This document shows positions 25,901 through 33,088 of a DNA stretch of 64,000 nucleotides, in pieces (positions within the stretch are counted from its first letter, which is position 1; every line of letters starts with the position of its first letter). This DNA comes from QYOJ01 sp964449285. Lineage in GTDB: Bacteria; Bacteroidota; Bacteroidia; Bacteroidales; FEN-979. Made by a program: the position numbers and the translations under genes. The notes below the pieces were generated by a model. That model had not been told where the DNA came from and did no database searches. It saw only the letters and a list, made by a program, of their open reading frames with translations. Location of the stretch: assembly GCA_964449285.1 (NCBI GenBank), contig CAYUZX010000004.1, forward strand, positions 15,974 through 79,973, in the 5' to 3' direction.

Positions 25901-26569
25901 CAAATCAGTCTCCGGAACCTCCTCAACAATCATCTCCTTCACTCCGGGTATCTCTTCCCGGGCATATTGTTCCACTTTGAATCCTGTGTTTTTCAGTTCT
26001 TCAATCAGGTTTAACCCATGTAACTGAAAAATCAGGAAGGGATTGGCATCAATTTCATTTGCCAGCAAATAGATTACGGCAGCAAGGTGTTTGCAGGGGA
26101 CGGCCCAGTCAGGACAGGAGCACTCCATCTTCAGATCTTTCCAGGTGGATGGAAACAAACTGATTTCCTGATCTTTGGCGATCCGGTGTAATTCCTGGGG
26201 TAACTGCCTGTTCAACAGCTGAGAGATCAAAAACGCGTTATTTTGTATTTCACCAAGAAGCTTATCTTTTTGAGCCTTTGTGAAAGGAGGGACTTCAACA
26301 GAGATATCGTATGGATATCTCCTGCTCCCTTGGACCTCGGCTTCAACCCGGTTTTTCCGGATCCGGATATCTTTCACTGAACCATTCCCGGCATAGGCCC
26401 GGCCGCGGGGCAGGCGGTTGTCAAAATCGATGTGGGTCAGGGCATTTAACCATTGCTCTCCCCACCAGGTTTGTCCGTACTTCATCCGTTGCCCAGGTTT
26501 CCGTTCGGCTTTCTTTCCGGCCTTCTTTTTCGGTTTTCTCCCTCTGGGATAACTGTATTCGTAATACAT
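22961..26569 (-). CDS. SWIM-domain SNF2/Swi2-family DEAD/DEAH helicase
   Basis: A 1202-residue protein. The basic N-terminus (GRKPKKKAGKKAERKPGQR) is followed by a SWIM zinc finger (CSCPDWAVPCKH near residue 150). Then come a long middle region, an SNF2 ATPase with Walker A DDMGLGKTVQ near 757 and Walker B DEAQNIKN, motif III SGTPVENRLSEYW, and the C-terminal helicase lobe (GGTGLNLTAASHVIHHDLWW, then QATDRAYRIGQ). It is an ATP-dependent DNA translocase, probably in transcription or repair. It stands alone on the minus strand between the nuo operon and a divergent decayed gene. Length and layout fit bacterial HepA-like SWIM helicases. Confidence 0.93.
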   Translation of the reverse strand: MYYEYSYPRGRKPKKKAGKKAERKPGQRMKYGQTWWGEQWLNALTHIDFDNRLPRGRAYAGNGSVKDIRIRKNRVEAEVQGSRRYPYDISVEVPPFTKAQKDKLLGEIQNNAFLISQLLNRQLPQELHRIAKDQEISLFPSTWKDLKMECSCPDWAVPCKHLAAVIYLLANEIDANPFLIFQLHGLNLIEELKNTGFKVEQYAREEIPGVKEMIVEEVPETDLTSGFGISNLPDFSEITEQADSILALLTPKPLFFPRDFRAILHSAYKSLSGSMRNPAPEVVPGRVESFLEHADFFEDTMILLDVDLKVEDVVFTTEDGDEEKEERITFSDLVLLLEHIEPARLYLCNDALQGIALHRQFAVALAARGAIIPQLMTNEKGEMIVRWIPAMNDGLLRELTSAIQPFANPGTIWIWQKEKKKEQYYPVKEGENSMMLTSLFITFYMDAFACADRFMDRQGNRIVELFFRKKPALFDGLSDKEIPNTIQLWLKRLHLARKQWIPVLRIEDRDNWFYLDFLVVNQEARLEPPISLNKLLTNDDYKEIRFDLLRDISGLTDILADISLYIQTKGKQPIQFNSIEFTDVFVRIIPMLRLLGIEVMMPKSLEKLISPKPSLRLSLTSRGKSVSFLNLEQMLGFEYQVALGDTLMPAEEFRELVRRLSGIVKIKDQYVLITENGLQKLFNDLENPAKLTSQELLKSALSEEYRGAKVALTPDVRKLISRLTPSNRIALPEELTASLRPYQLNGYRWMAQNSSIGFGSLIADDMGLGKTVQVIAALLKFKKEGLLKKSCNLVIVPTTLLTNWMKEIEKFAPSLKAVIYHGAGRTLETKNLDLVITTYGMIRSDREKFKKKRWHAVVIDEAQNIKNAGTDQTKSVKSLKAAVRIAMSGTPVENRLSEYWSIMDFVNPGYLGPAKTFEQEFATPIGLYHNKEKAELFRKITAPFILRRLKTDKTIISDLPDKIENNHYCSLINEQAALYQNVLDRVMEDIEQVEGIQRRGLVLKMITALKQICNHPDNYLKKGKADPSLSGKSKLLIELLAQIHDSGEKTLIFTQYKEMGDILVKMIGDRFGTAPLFLHGGILRKQRDSLVEEFQTHRNRWIFILSLKAGGTGLNLTAASHVIHHDLWWNPAVEAQATDRAYRIGQTKNVMVNRLLTMGTFEEKIDDMLKSKKELASLTVTSGEKWIGELSNHELKEIFRLG

Positions 26570-26626
26570 GTTTACCCGATATTAGATGGCAAGTTTAATG
26601 AAAAACAAATTGATCCCTACAACTTG

Positions 26627-26658
26627 TTTGTAACCAGGTAAAAATGGTGATATCTTTG
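26627..26658 (+). promoter_or_regulatory. Perfect Bacteroidota promoter (TTTG-N20-TATCTTTG)
   Basis: TTTG at 26627-26630, a 20-base spacer, then TATCTTTG at 26651-26658, matching both boxes and the spacing of the Bacteroidota sigma-ABfr consensus. It would start transcription about 20 bases before the ATG of the decayed DUF1801 gene. Confidence 0.75.
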
Positions 26659-26682
26659 AGTCGAAGAATAAACGCATCTTCC

Positions 26683-27187
26683 ATGCACGATCCCCGCATC
26701 GATACGTACATCTCCTCTTCATCACTCTTTGCCAAACCTATTCTGGCCCACCTCCGGCAACTGATTCACAAAGCCTGTCCCGACATTGAAGAGACCATAA
26801 AATGGGGTTTTTCCCATTTCGTTTATAAGGGTGTGTTTGTAAGCATGGCCGCCTTTAAAGAACATTGTGCTTTCAGTTTCTGGAAGGCGAAATTGTTGAC
26901 CGATCCGCACAAATTGTTTCAGGAAAGGGAGGAAAAGGCGATGGGCCATTTCGGCAAGATCCGTTCTTTATCAGATTTGCCTGCTGCAGATCCCCGCACA
27001 CCTTGCAAAGGTTTTATCTATTAACTCAAAAGCATCGGAGACATTTGAAAAATTCAGTTATTCTCACCGGAAAGAGTATGTGATGTGGATAACCAAAGCC
27101 AAAACCGAGGCAACCAGGAATAAACGAATTAAAACGGCAAACGAATGGATGTCAGAGGGGAAACTCCGAAACTGGAAATACGCTTGA
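26683..27187 (+). pseudogene. Decayed DUF1801/YdeI-family gene (internal deletion and frameshift)
   Basis: From the ATG at 26683 the frame gives a good DUF1801 N-terminal domain (RIDTYI, FAKPILAHLRQLIHKACP, IKWGFSHFVYKGVF, GKIRSLSDLP) and stops at 27024. In the +1 frame, from about 27002 to the stop at 27187, it continues as the C-terminal part of the same family (FEKFSYSHRKEYVMWITKAK, then NEWMSEGKLRNWKYA). Between the two, roughly 35-40 residues expected in intact relatives are missing. The simplest view is an internal deletion near 26985-27010 that also shifted the frame. A strong promoter is still present. A sequencing error alone would not explain the missing residues. Confidence 0.75.
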
Positions 27188-27192
27188 AGTCA

Positions 27193-27250
27193 ATGCAGGA
27201 ATGTAGGAATGCAGGAATGTAGGAATGCAGGAATGTAGGAATGCAGGAAT
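27193..27250. repeat. Alternating octamer array ATGCAGGA/ATGTAGGA
   Basis: Seven units in exact register, alternating ATGCAGGA and ATGTAGGA, which makes a 16-base higher-order unit. It starts 5 bases after the stop of the decayed upstream gene and ends at the stop of the four-helix-bundle gene. Confidence 0.95.
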
Positions 27251-27603
27251 TATTTTGTTTGGGAGGAGGTCTTTAGGATTGTGAATAATATTCGTATGAC
27301 TTCATCGCAGACACTTATTGCGGTATCAGCCTTTTCTTTAGAAAGATAACCGGTCTCACATAGCAGGGTAAGCCAGAAATCTGTTTCCCTGGCCTCTTTA
27401 TAGGCGATAGACATCCGGTGCTGAAAGTCCCTTTTTGATTGTCCCGCTACCCCTTCATAGATATTTGCACCCACTGATGTTCCAGCCCTAAGTAATTGTT
27501 TAGAAAGGATGTATTCTTTTTTTCCCCGGCTTAGATACTGATACAAAAAGACAATTTCCTTAGCTAAGATCAGACTTTTCGTTCTGATAACATTTTCTTT
27601 CAT
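27250..27603 (-). CDS. Four-helix-bundle protein, 23S rRNA intervening-sequence (S23) family
   Basis: A 117-residue all-helical protein. Family landmarks are SLILAKEIVFLYQYLSR, KKEYILSKQLLRAGTSVGAN, IYEGVAGQSKRDFQHRMSIA and YKEARETDFWLTLLCETGYL. The protein family is encoded in 23S rRNA intervening sequences and also as free genes; related four-helix bundles (Avd) act with reverse transcriptases in diversity-generating retroelements, but no reverse transcriptase is near. The gene lies between inverted octamer repeats. Its biochemical role is unknown; nucleic-acid binding is a reasonable guess from the basic surface-type sequence. Confidence 0.9.
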   Translation of the reverse strand: MKENVIRTKSLILAKEIVFLYQYLSRGKKEYILSKQLLRAGTSVGANIYEGVAGQSKRDFQHRMSIAYKEARETDFWLTLLCETGYLSKEKADTAISVCDEVIRILFTILKTSSQTK

Positions 27604-27655
27604 GGTCGATTGATGTTAAAATTTTCCCATTAATCCGAAAAAAAGGGAAAAGTAA

Positions 27656-27663
27656 TACCTTTG
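27656..27663 (+). promoter_or_regulatory. Promoter -7 element for the DUF3109 gene
   Basis: TACCTTTG, an exact TAnnTTTG match 41 bases before the DUF3109 ATG. It lies inside the inverted-repeat element, so that element may supply or have captured the promoter. No matching TTTG box was found. Confidence 0.45.
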
Positions 27664-27704
27664 TTTAAAACTTTTTAAATTCCTACATTCCTGCATTAAA
27701 AACC

Positions 27705-28268
27705 ATGATTCTCCTCGACAACACCTTGATCTCCGACGACCTGAAAGATGTGTTCTTCTGTTGTGATATGGAAAAATGCAAAGGGTCCTGTTGCGTGGAA
27801 GGTGATGCCGGGGCCCCACTTGAGGAGGAGGAGATCTCACTTCTCGATGACTACCTGGATGAGATCAAGCCATTTATGACCCTGGAAGGAATCGATGAGA
27901 TAGAGCGGGGAGGTGTATTTGACTATGATGCTGAGGGTAAATTTGTGACGCCACTTATCGAAGGAATGGAGTGTGCCTATATATTTTTTAATAACGGCAT
28001 TGCCCGGTGTGCTATTGAAGAGGCCTTTCAGCAGAAAAAAATTCCTTTCCCAAAACCACTTTCCTGTCACTTATATCCACTCCGGATCTCCTCTATTGGC
28101 AATGAGGATGCTATCAATTACCACAAATGGTACATCTGCGATAAAGCCCTGGAAAAGGGCCATCGCAACAAAATACCCCTCTATCTCTTTTTACAGGATG
28201 CCCTGATAAGGAAATATGGCCTAAACTGGTATGAGCAGTTGGTCAGGTTGCTGAGCCGCTCGGTGTAG
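27705..28268 (+). CDS. DUF3109 family cysteine-rich protein
   Basis: A 187-residue protein typical of DUF3109, a family frequent in Bacteroidota. It has FFCCDMEKCKGSCCVEGDAG near residues 17-36, an acidic EEEEISLLDDYLDEIKP stretch, and later CAYIFFNNGIARCAIE, KPLSCHLYPLRI and YICDKA, which give a set of cysteines resembling zinc or Fe-S binding sites. Function unknown. Its last 26 bases overlap the convergent ferritin gene. Confidence 0.9.
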   Translation: MILLDNTLISDDLKDVFFCCDMEKCKGSCCVEGDAGAPLEEEEISLLDDYLDEIKPFMTLEGIDEIERGGVFDYDAEGKFVTPLIEGMECAYIFFNNGIARCAIEEAFQQKKIPFPKPLSCHLYPLRISSIGNEDAINYHKWYICDKALEKGHRNKIPLYLFLQDALIRKYGLNWYEQLVRLLSRSV

Positions 28269-28776
28269 TCAGCGACAGAGCCTTGGCTTTGGCAGCAGCA
28301 GCCAGCTCTTTGTCGATATGAAACAGACCGCCTTTTTCGGTGCCGGCAAGGTGGATCTGGTCAAGGATGCTTCGGGCTGTTTTCTCCTCCTCAATTTGCT
28401 CATTGATATACCACTGAAGATAGTTGGCGCTCGTAAAATCCTTCTCCTTCAAACAACTTGCATAAAGGTCGTTGATTGATGCCGAAATGAATTCCTCATG
28501 CTTCAGCACCTGTTGGAACACATCCAGCAAAGATTTGAACTTGGCGGGTGGCGCTTCAAGCGAGGCAACCATGGTGTCTCCGCCCCTATCGTTGAGGTAA
28601 TGGACGAGCTTGAGCATATGAAGCCTCTCTTCCTCTGTTTGTTTGTATAACCAATCCGATGCACCGGGATATCCGTTCCGTTCGCACCAGGAGGCCATGG
28701 AAAGGTAGATTCGGGAAGAGTGCTCTTCCTTTTTGATCTGCTCGTTCAGTGCTTTTTCAACGTTCTTATTGATCAT
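28243..28776 (-). CDS. ftnA: Non-heme ferritin
   Basis: A 177-residue ferritin. The ferroxidase ligands are visible in LNEQIKKEEHSSRIYLSMAS (near residues 10-29), EEERLHMLKLVHYLNDRGG (near 48-66), HEEFISASINDLYASC and YLQWYINEQIEEEKTARSIL. It stores iron as a 24-mer in the cytoplasm. The C-terminal tail beyond the last helix (AAAKAKALSLTTPSGSAT) is low complexity, and its final codons overlap the DUF3109 gene on the other strand. Confidence 0.95.
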   Translation of the reverse strand: MINKNVEKALNEQIKKEEHSSRIYLSMASWCERNGYPGASDWLYKQTEEERLHMLKLVHYLNDRGGDTMVASLEAPPAKFKSLLDVFQQVLKHEEFISASINDLYASCLKEKDFTSANYLQWYINEQIEEEKTARSILDQIHLAGTEKGGLFHIDKELAAAAKAKALSLTTPSGSAT

Positions 28777-28819
28777 GATATGCCATTTTTAAAATTTATT
28801 ACAAAGATCGTAAAAAAAC

Positions 28820-28912
28820 GTAAGAAGTAAGACGTGAGATGTGAGACGTAAGAAAAGAAATGTCTTCCGCCTAAAATCGTAATTCGTAATTCGTAATTCG
28901 TAATTCGTAATT
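28820..28912. repeat. Heptamer arrays GTRAGAY then CGTAATT, downstream of atpG
   Basis: Five GTAAGAA/GTGAGAC-type units at 28820-28854 and five exact CGTAATT units at 28878-28912. Read on the other strand these are the ACGTCTY and ATTACGA families. They lie between ferritin and the atpG stop and mirror the arrays on the other side of atpG. Confidence 0.95.
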
Positions 28913-28921
28913 GAAAAGGGG

Positions 28922-29812
28922 TTACCCTTTCAGCGCTTCCGCACCTGAAACAATCTCTATGATTTCCCGTGTGATCTGGTTCTGGCGGGCTTTGTTGTAA
29001 GAGATCCTGAGATCCTTCAGCAATTGCCGGGCGTTTTCTGTCGCCTGGTGCATAGCCGTCATTCTGGCGCCCATTTCAGCAGCATAGGAATCCAGCATCG
29101 CTTTGAAAAGCTGGATCCTGAGGGTTTTAGGAATCAGTTCGTGTAAGATAGTCTCTTTGTCAGGCTCAAAGATATAGTCGGCCTCTACCTTCTTCAGGTT
29201 GGCTTTAACCTGAGTCTCATCCGGAACCAGTGGCAGGTACTGCTCAACCATTTGGCGTTGAACAGCTGCATTTTTAAACTGATTATATATCAATTCAATC
29301 CGGTCGAACTTTTTGTCGGTAAAAAGCTGCATCAATAACCGGGCTTTTCGGGCAACTGTTTCAAAGGTGAGGGCATCATAGATTTCATCCCAAAATTCAA
29401 TCACCTGGTAGTTCCGCTTCCTGAAGAAATCGGTCGCCTTTTTCCCGACGGTTATCAGGTCCACTTCATGATTTCTGTCTTGGGCTCCATAGGTGTTGTG
29501 GATCCTGTCGGCTGCCAGTTTGATGATGTTGGAGTTGAAAGCGCCACACAGTCCACGGTTGGAGGTGAATACAACCAGCAGAATCCGTTTGGGTTTTCGA
29601 ACCTCCGTAAAACTACTTTCATTCGAATCTTCCGCGCTGGCACTCAGGTTTTGCATAATCTTCCGCAATTTGGCAGCATACGGTCTGAGCTTCAGGATGG
29701 CGTTTTGAGCCCTTCTGAGCTTGGAAGCCGCCACCATCTTCATGGCACTGGTTATCTGTTCGGTCGATTTAACCGATGCAATCCTGATTCGTACTTCCTT
29801 TAATCCAGCCAT
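28922..29812 (-). CDS. atpG: ATP synthase F1 subunit gamma
   Basis: A 296-residue central-stalk subunit. It starts MAGLKEVRIRIASVKSTEQI, has TSAMKMVAASKLRRAQ near residues 21-36, LLVVFTSNRGLCGAFNSNII near 78-97, and the C-terminal GARMTAMHQATENARQLL and ITREIIEIVSGAEAL helices. It is the last gene of the atpBEFHAG operon. Heptamer arrays bracket it on both sides in inverted orientation. Confidence 0.96.
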   Translation of the reverse strand: MAGLKEVRIRIASVKSTEQITSAMKMVAASKLRRAQNAILKLRPYAAKLRKIMQNLSASAEDSNESSFTEVRKPKRILLVVFTSNRGLCGAFNSNIIKLAADRIHNTYGAQDRNHEVDLITVGKKATDFFRKRNYQVIEFWDEIYDALTFETVARKARLLMQLFTDKKFDRIELIYNQFKNAAVQRQMVEQYLPLVPDETQVKANLKKVEADYIFEPDKETILHELIPKTLRIQLFKAMLDSYAAEMGARMTAMHQATENARQLLKDLRISYNKARQNQITREIIEIVSGAEALKG

Positions 29813-29820
29813 CTTTTCGA

Positions 29821-30027
29821 ATTACGAACTACGAATGATGAATTACGAATTGAATATTCACTTTTCTTCCTTCTTCCTTTTTCCTTCATCTTTCTTTCCT
29901 CTTCCTTCGTCTTTTTCAAGCGCCTAAGCTTTGGCGTAAGCAATCATCCTACGTCTTACCTCTTACCTCTCACGTCTTACGTCTCACGTCTTACGTCTCA
30001 CGTTCTACGTCTCACATTTTACCTCTG
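29821..30027. repeat. Heptamer arrays ATTACGA, CTTCCTT and ACGTCTY between atpG and atpA
   Basis: ATTACGA-type units at 29821-29851, a pyrimidine tract with CTTCCTT-like 7-base period at about 29862-29915, and eleven ACGTCTT/ACGTCTC/ACCTCTT units in unbroken register at 29951-30027. The last two units contain the atpA stop codon (30019-30021). A near-palindrome CGCCTAAGCTTTGGCG lies between. Confidence 0.92.
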
Positions 30028-31608
30028 CCCCTCATACTTCCTGGAAATATCAGCAGCCGCTTTCTCCATTGCCTTCTCATCCTCTTCGAGCAATTTTCCC
30101 TCACGGAGATGCTCCAGAACTGCTTTATGATGAGATACCATATAATGAAGGTACTCCACTTCAAAATCCATTACGCTCCTAACCGGTACATTCTTCAACA
30201 AACCCCTGGTGCCGCAATAGATGATGGCGATCTGTTGTTCCACAGACATCGGAGAGTATTGTGCCTGTTTCAGGATCTGCACGTTTCTGGCACCTTTATC
30301 CAGCACAGCTTTGGTAGCTGCATCCAAATCGGATCCGAATTTGGAGAAGGCCTCCAGTTCGCGGTATTCGGCCTGAGCCAGTTTCAAGGTGCCGGCAACC
30401 TTTTTCATGGATTTTATCTGGGCATTCCCTCCAACACGGGATACAGAGATCCCTACGTTGATAGCCGGGCGAATCCCCGAATTGAAGAGTCCTGTCTCCA
30501 GGAAGATCTGTCCGTCGGTGATCGAGATGACATTGGTTGGAATATAGGCCGTGACATCACCAGCTTGAGTTTCGATGATAGGGAGCGCCGTGAGAGAACC
30601 ACCCCCTTTCACCAAATGCCGGATCGATTCAGGAAGGTCATTCATTTTCTTTGCCACGGCATCGGAAGAGATGATCCTGGCCGCCCGTTCCAGCAAGCGG
30701 GAGTGGAGGTAAAAGACATCTCCCGGATAGGCTTCCCGCCCGGGAGGACGACGAAGCAGGAGGGATACTTCACGGTAAGCAACAGCCTGTTTCGACAGAT
30801 CATCATAGATCACCAGGGCCGGACGCCCCGTATCCCTGAAGAACTCGCCGATAGCAGCTCCGGCAAAGGGTGCATAAAACTGCATGGCAGCGGGATCGGA
30901 TGCGGTAGCCGTAACGATCACGGTATAGGCCATCGCCCCTTTCTCCTCAAGGGTCTTCAAAATATTTGCCACAGTGGAGCCCTTCTGTCCGATAGCTACA
31001 TAGATGCAGTAGACCGGTTCTCCCTTTGTATAAAACTCCCGCTGGTTGATGATTGTATCAATCACGATGGCAGTTTTTCCAGTCTGCCTGTCGCCGATAA
31101 TCAACTCACGCTGTCCTCTGCCAATCGGGATCATGGCATCAATTGCCTTTATCCCGGATTGCAGCGGCTGATTTACCGGTTGTCGGTAAATTACACCAGG
31201 TGCTTTCCGTTCCAGCGGCATTTCATAACGTTCGCCTCCGATTTTTCCCTTTCCGTCGATCGGTTCTCCCAGCGTGTTGATGACCCTGCCAAGAAGTCCG
31301 TCGCCAACCTCAATTGAGGCAATCCTGCGGGTTCTCTTTACAGTGTCGCCCTCTTTGATATCATAAGCCTCCCCCAGTAAGACAACTCCCACATTATCCT
31401 CTTCCAGGTTAAGTACGATGGCCCTGATGCCATTTTTCTCAAACTCAACCAACTCGCCCGATTCGGCGTTGGTCAGACCATAGATACGGGCAATGCCGTC
31501 ACCCACCTGCAAAACGATGCCAATCTCTTCAAGTTCGGCAACATTATGATAGCCTGCCAACTCTTTCCGTAAAATTGCAGATACTTCAGCTGGTTTTATT
31601 TCTGCCAT
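30019..31608 (-). CDS. atpA: ATP synthase F1 subunit alpha
   Basis: A 529-residue noncatalytic nucleotide-binding subunit. Walker A GDRQTGKTAI lies near residue 170, and VYCIYVAIGQKGSTVANIL, LVIYDDLSKQAVAYREVSLL, RRPPGREAYPGDVFYLHSRL and ISITDGQIFLETGLFNSGIR are all present. The arginine-finger region SVSRVGGNAQ is intact. The stop codon falls in the fringe of a heptamer array. It lies one base after atpH. Confidence 0.97.
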   Translation of the reverse strand: MAEIKPAEVSAILRKELAGYHNVAELEEIGIVLQVGDGIARIYGLTNAESGELVEFEKNGIRAIVLNLEEDNVGVVLLGEAYDIKEGDTVKRTRRIASIEVGDGLLGRVINTLGEPIDGKGKIGGERYEMPLERKAPGVIYRQPVNQPLQSGIKAIDAMIPIGRGQRELIIGDRQTGKTAIVIDTIINQREFYTKGEPVYCIYVAIGQKGSTVANILKTLEEKGAMAYTVIVTATASDPAAMQFYAPFAGAAIGEFFRDTGRPALVIYDDLSKQAVAYREVSLLLRRPPGREAYPGDVFYLHSRLLERAARIISSDAVAKKMNDLPESIRHLVKGGGSLTALPIIETQAGDVTAYIPTNVISITDGQIFLETGLFNSGIRPAINVGISVSRVGGNAQIKSMKKVAGTLKLAQAEYRELEAFSKFGSDLDAATKAVLDKGARNVQILKQAQYSPMSVEQQIAIIYCGTRGLLKNVPVRSVMDFEVEYLHYMVSHHKAVLEHLREGKLLEEDEKAMEKAAADISRKYEGQR

Positions 31609-31609
31609 A

Positions 31610-32170
31610 TTAAAAACCTTTTTTATACAAATTAATTCTGGCGGTGCTTTTTCGCATCCGCTCTATCTGATAATAGATACTGGCATCATACTGCATGTCG
31701 CTCCAGTTCAAGATAAATCCTCCGATAATTTCCGGATCGATCTTCTGAATCAGCTCAATCTGCCATTTCGTATAATCCTTCATGATGGTAGTAACCCGGT
31801 TCCGGATCGCTTCGGTGACCGGAATAGCAGTCGTGAGAACGACCGGTAAAATCTCTTTATACTCCTTGTATAACGTGATCAGCTTACGGGCGATCTCCGG
31901 GATATAAACCTCTCTGTTCTTACGAACCAGGATAAGAAGGAACTTCATGGTCATCACGTTAAACCGGCTTTCAAACAGATCCTTCAGGATTTTCTCCTTT
32001 TTCTTTTCACTAATCACCGGGCTCTTCAGAACCAGCACAAAGATCTTGTTTTCCTGACAAACGGAAACCAGTTCGCGTGCATCCGAATAGATGGCCTCCT
32101 CCTGTTTCTTTTCAACAGCAAGTTCAAAAAGCGCCTTCGCATACCGTTCCGATACCAGGGATATCCTCAT
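31610..32170 (-). CDS. atpH: ATP synthase F1 subunit delta
   Basis: A 186-residue OSCP/delta subunit. It starts MRISLVSERYAKALFELAVE, has LKSPVISEKKKEKILKDLF and the C-terminal IDPEIIGGFILNWSDMQYDA motif. It joins the F1 head to the b-subunit stator. It lies between atpF (12 bases) and atpA (1 base). Confidence 0.94.
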   Translation of the reverse strand: MRISLVSERYAKALFELAVEKKQEEAIYSDARELVSVCQENKIFVLVLKSPVISEKKKEKILKDLFESRFNVMTMKFLLILVRKNREVYIPEIARKLITLYKEYKEILPVVLTTAIPVTEAIRNRVTTIMKDYTKWQIELIQKIDPEIIGGFILNWSDMQYDASIYYQIERMRKSTARINLYKKGF

Positions 32171-32182
32171 CAGGAATCTCTT

Positions 32183-32677
32183 TTAATTAAAATGGATCTT
32201 GTCCATTTGCTGTTTTACATATACTTCCTGCTGTTTGGCATCAGCAAGTTCATGTTCCAGAATTTTGGTTGCGATCTCAAGCGACAGTTCCGCAAGTTGA
32301 TTTTTAAGATCGGTCATTGCAGCCATCTTTTCATTCTCAATGCTCTCCTTGGCGCTGGCAATGATTCGTGATGCCTCTTCTTTGGCTTTCTCCTTCGATT
32401 CTTCGATGATGACATCCCTCACCTTCCGTGCATCGCTTAAAATGGCATCCCGTTCATCTTTAGCCTGGTGTAACAGCTCTTCGTTGCTGAACTGAAGCTG
32501 CTTCATCTCTTCCTTTGCCCTGTCGGCCGCATGCAATGCATCATCGATGGATGTTTCACGGTCTTTCAGAGACTGGAGGATAGGCTTCCAGGCAAACTTC
32601 CGGAGAATCAGGAGAAGGATCAGAAATGGCAATGCCATCCAGAAAATCAGACCCAATCCGGGGGTTATCAGTTCCAT
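32183..32677 (-). CDS. atpF: ATP synthase F0 subunit b
   Basis: A 164-residue stator subunit with one N-terminal membrane helix (GLGLIFWMALPFLILLLILR), then a long charged coiled coil (RAKEEMKQLQFSNEELLHQA, EESKEKAKEEASRIIASAK). It holds F1 against rotation. The size and layout are typical. Confidence 0.95.
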   Translation of the reverse strand: MELITPGLGLIFWMALPFLILLLILRKFAWKPILQSLKDRETSIDDALHAADRAKEEMKQLQFSNEELLHQAKDERDAILSDARKVRDVIIEESKEKAKEEASRIIASAKESIENEKMAAMTDLKNQLAELSLEIATKILEHELADAKQQEVYVKQQMDKIHFN

Positions 32678-32753
32678 ATCTTATTGTAATTTACATTCAT
32701 TAAAATTCTTCATGACTCAACCAACCGTTAAGCCATGAAGAACCGGTTGCCTG

Positions 32754-33014
32754 TTAAATAAACAAAATCAGCAGACAAACTACAATAGCGAAAAACGCTA
32801 CCCCCTCCACGAGAGCAGCCGCGATGATCATATTCGATCGTATGTCACCAACAGCTTCCGGCTGCCGGGCAATGGACTCGAGAGCACTCTTACCGATATT
32901 ACCAATACCGATACCTGCGCCAACGACTGCAATACCCGCACCAATACCTGCTCCCAGGCGGGCGATGGCCTGAAAATCTCCGACCAGCTGCAAAAAAATT
33001 GTTAATAATTCCAT
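32754..33014 (-). CDS. atpE: ATP synthase F0 subunit c
   Basis: An 86-residue two-helix proteolipid. The first helix is glycine rich (GAGIGAGIAVVGAGIGIG), the loop is ARQPE, and the second helix carries the ion-binding glutamate in AALVEGVAFFAIV. The Gln, Ser and Thr ligands that mark sodium-type c subunits are missing (Ile and Gly-Val instead), so proton coupling is likely. Confidence 0.96.
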   Translation of the reverse strand: MELLTIFLQLVGDFQAIARLGAGIGAGIAVVGAGIGIGNIGKSALESIARQPEAVGDIRSNMIIAAALVEGVAFFAIVVCLLILFI

Positions 33015-33031
33015 AGTACTACTTTATTTAA

Positions 33032-33088
33032 ATGTAACATGCAAAATGTAAATCCTCGTCATTCGTAATTCGTAATTCGTAATTCATT
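33032..33088. repeat. Heptamer arrays ATGTAAM and ATTCGTA between atpE and atpB
   Basis: Three ATGTAAC/ATGCAAA/ATGTAAA units (33032-33052) and four ATTCGTA-type units (33061-33088). The second array runs to the first base of the atpB stop codon. Confidence 0.85.

Larger units (their letters stand above)
27192..27697. mobile_element. IVS-like element: four-helix-bundle gene between inverted octamer repeats
   Basis: The left end at 27192-27210 and the right end at 27679-27697 are perfect 19-base inverted copies (AATGCAGGAATGTAGGAAT and its complement). The left end continues as a seven-unit octamer array (27193-27250) that touches the stop codon of the enclosed gene. Inside is one gene of the 23S rRNA intervening-sequence protein family. 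IVS elements in rRNA are likewise flanked by complementary ends. This one stands outside rRNA, between a decayed gene and DUF3109. Mobility is inferred from structure only. Confidence 0.55.

Noticed and set aside
27193..27250. Possible CRISPR array
   Set aside because: The repeats are contiguous 7- or 8-base units without spacers, and no cas genes are present.
27250..27603. Diversity-generating retroelement (Avd-like four-helix bundle)
   Set aside because: No reverse transcriptase gene and no template/variable repeat pair were seen; the protein fits the 23S-IVS family better.
30109..31317. Long plus-strand frame of 402 codons opposite atpA
   Set aside because: It is the shadow of atpA, with no recognisable domain, and atpA is unambiguous.
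32754..33014. Sodium-type ATP synthase c subunit
   Set aside because: The Gln and Ser/Thr ligands of sodium-binding c subunits are replaced by Ile, Gly and Val, so proton coupling is more likely.
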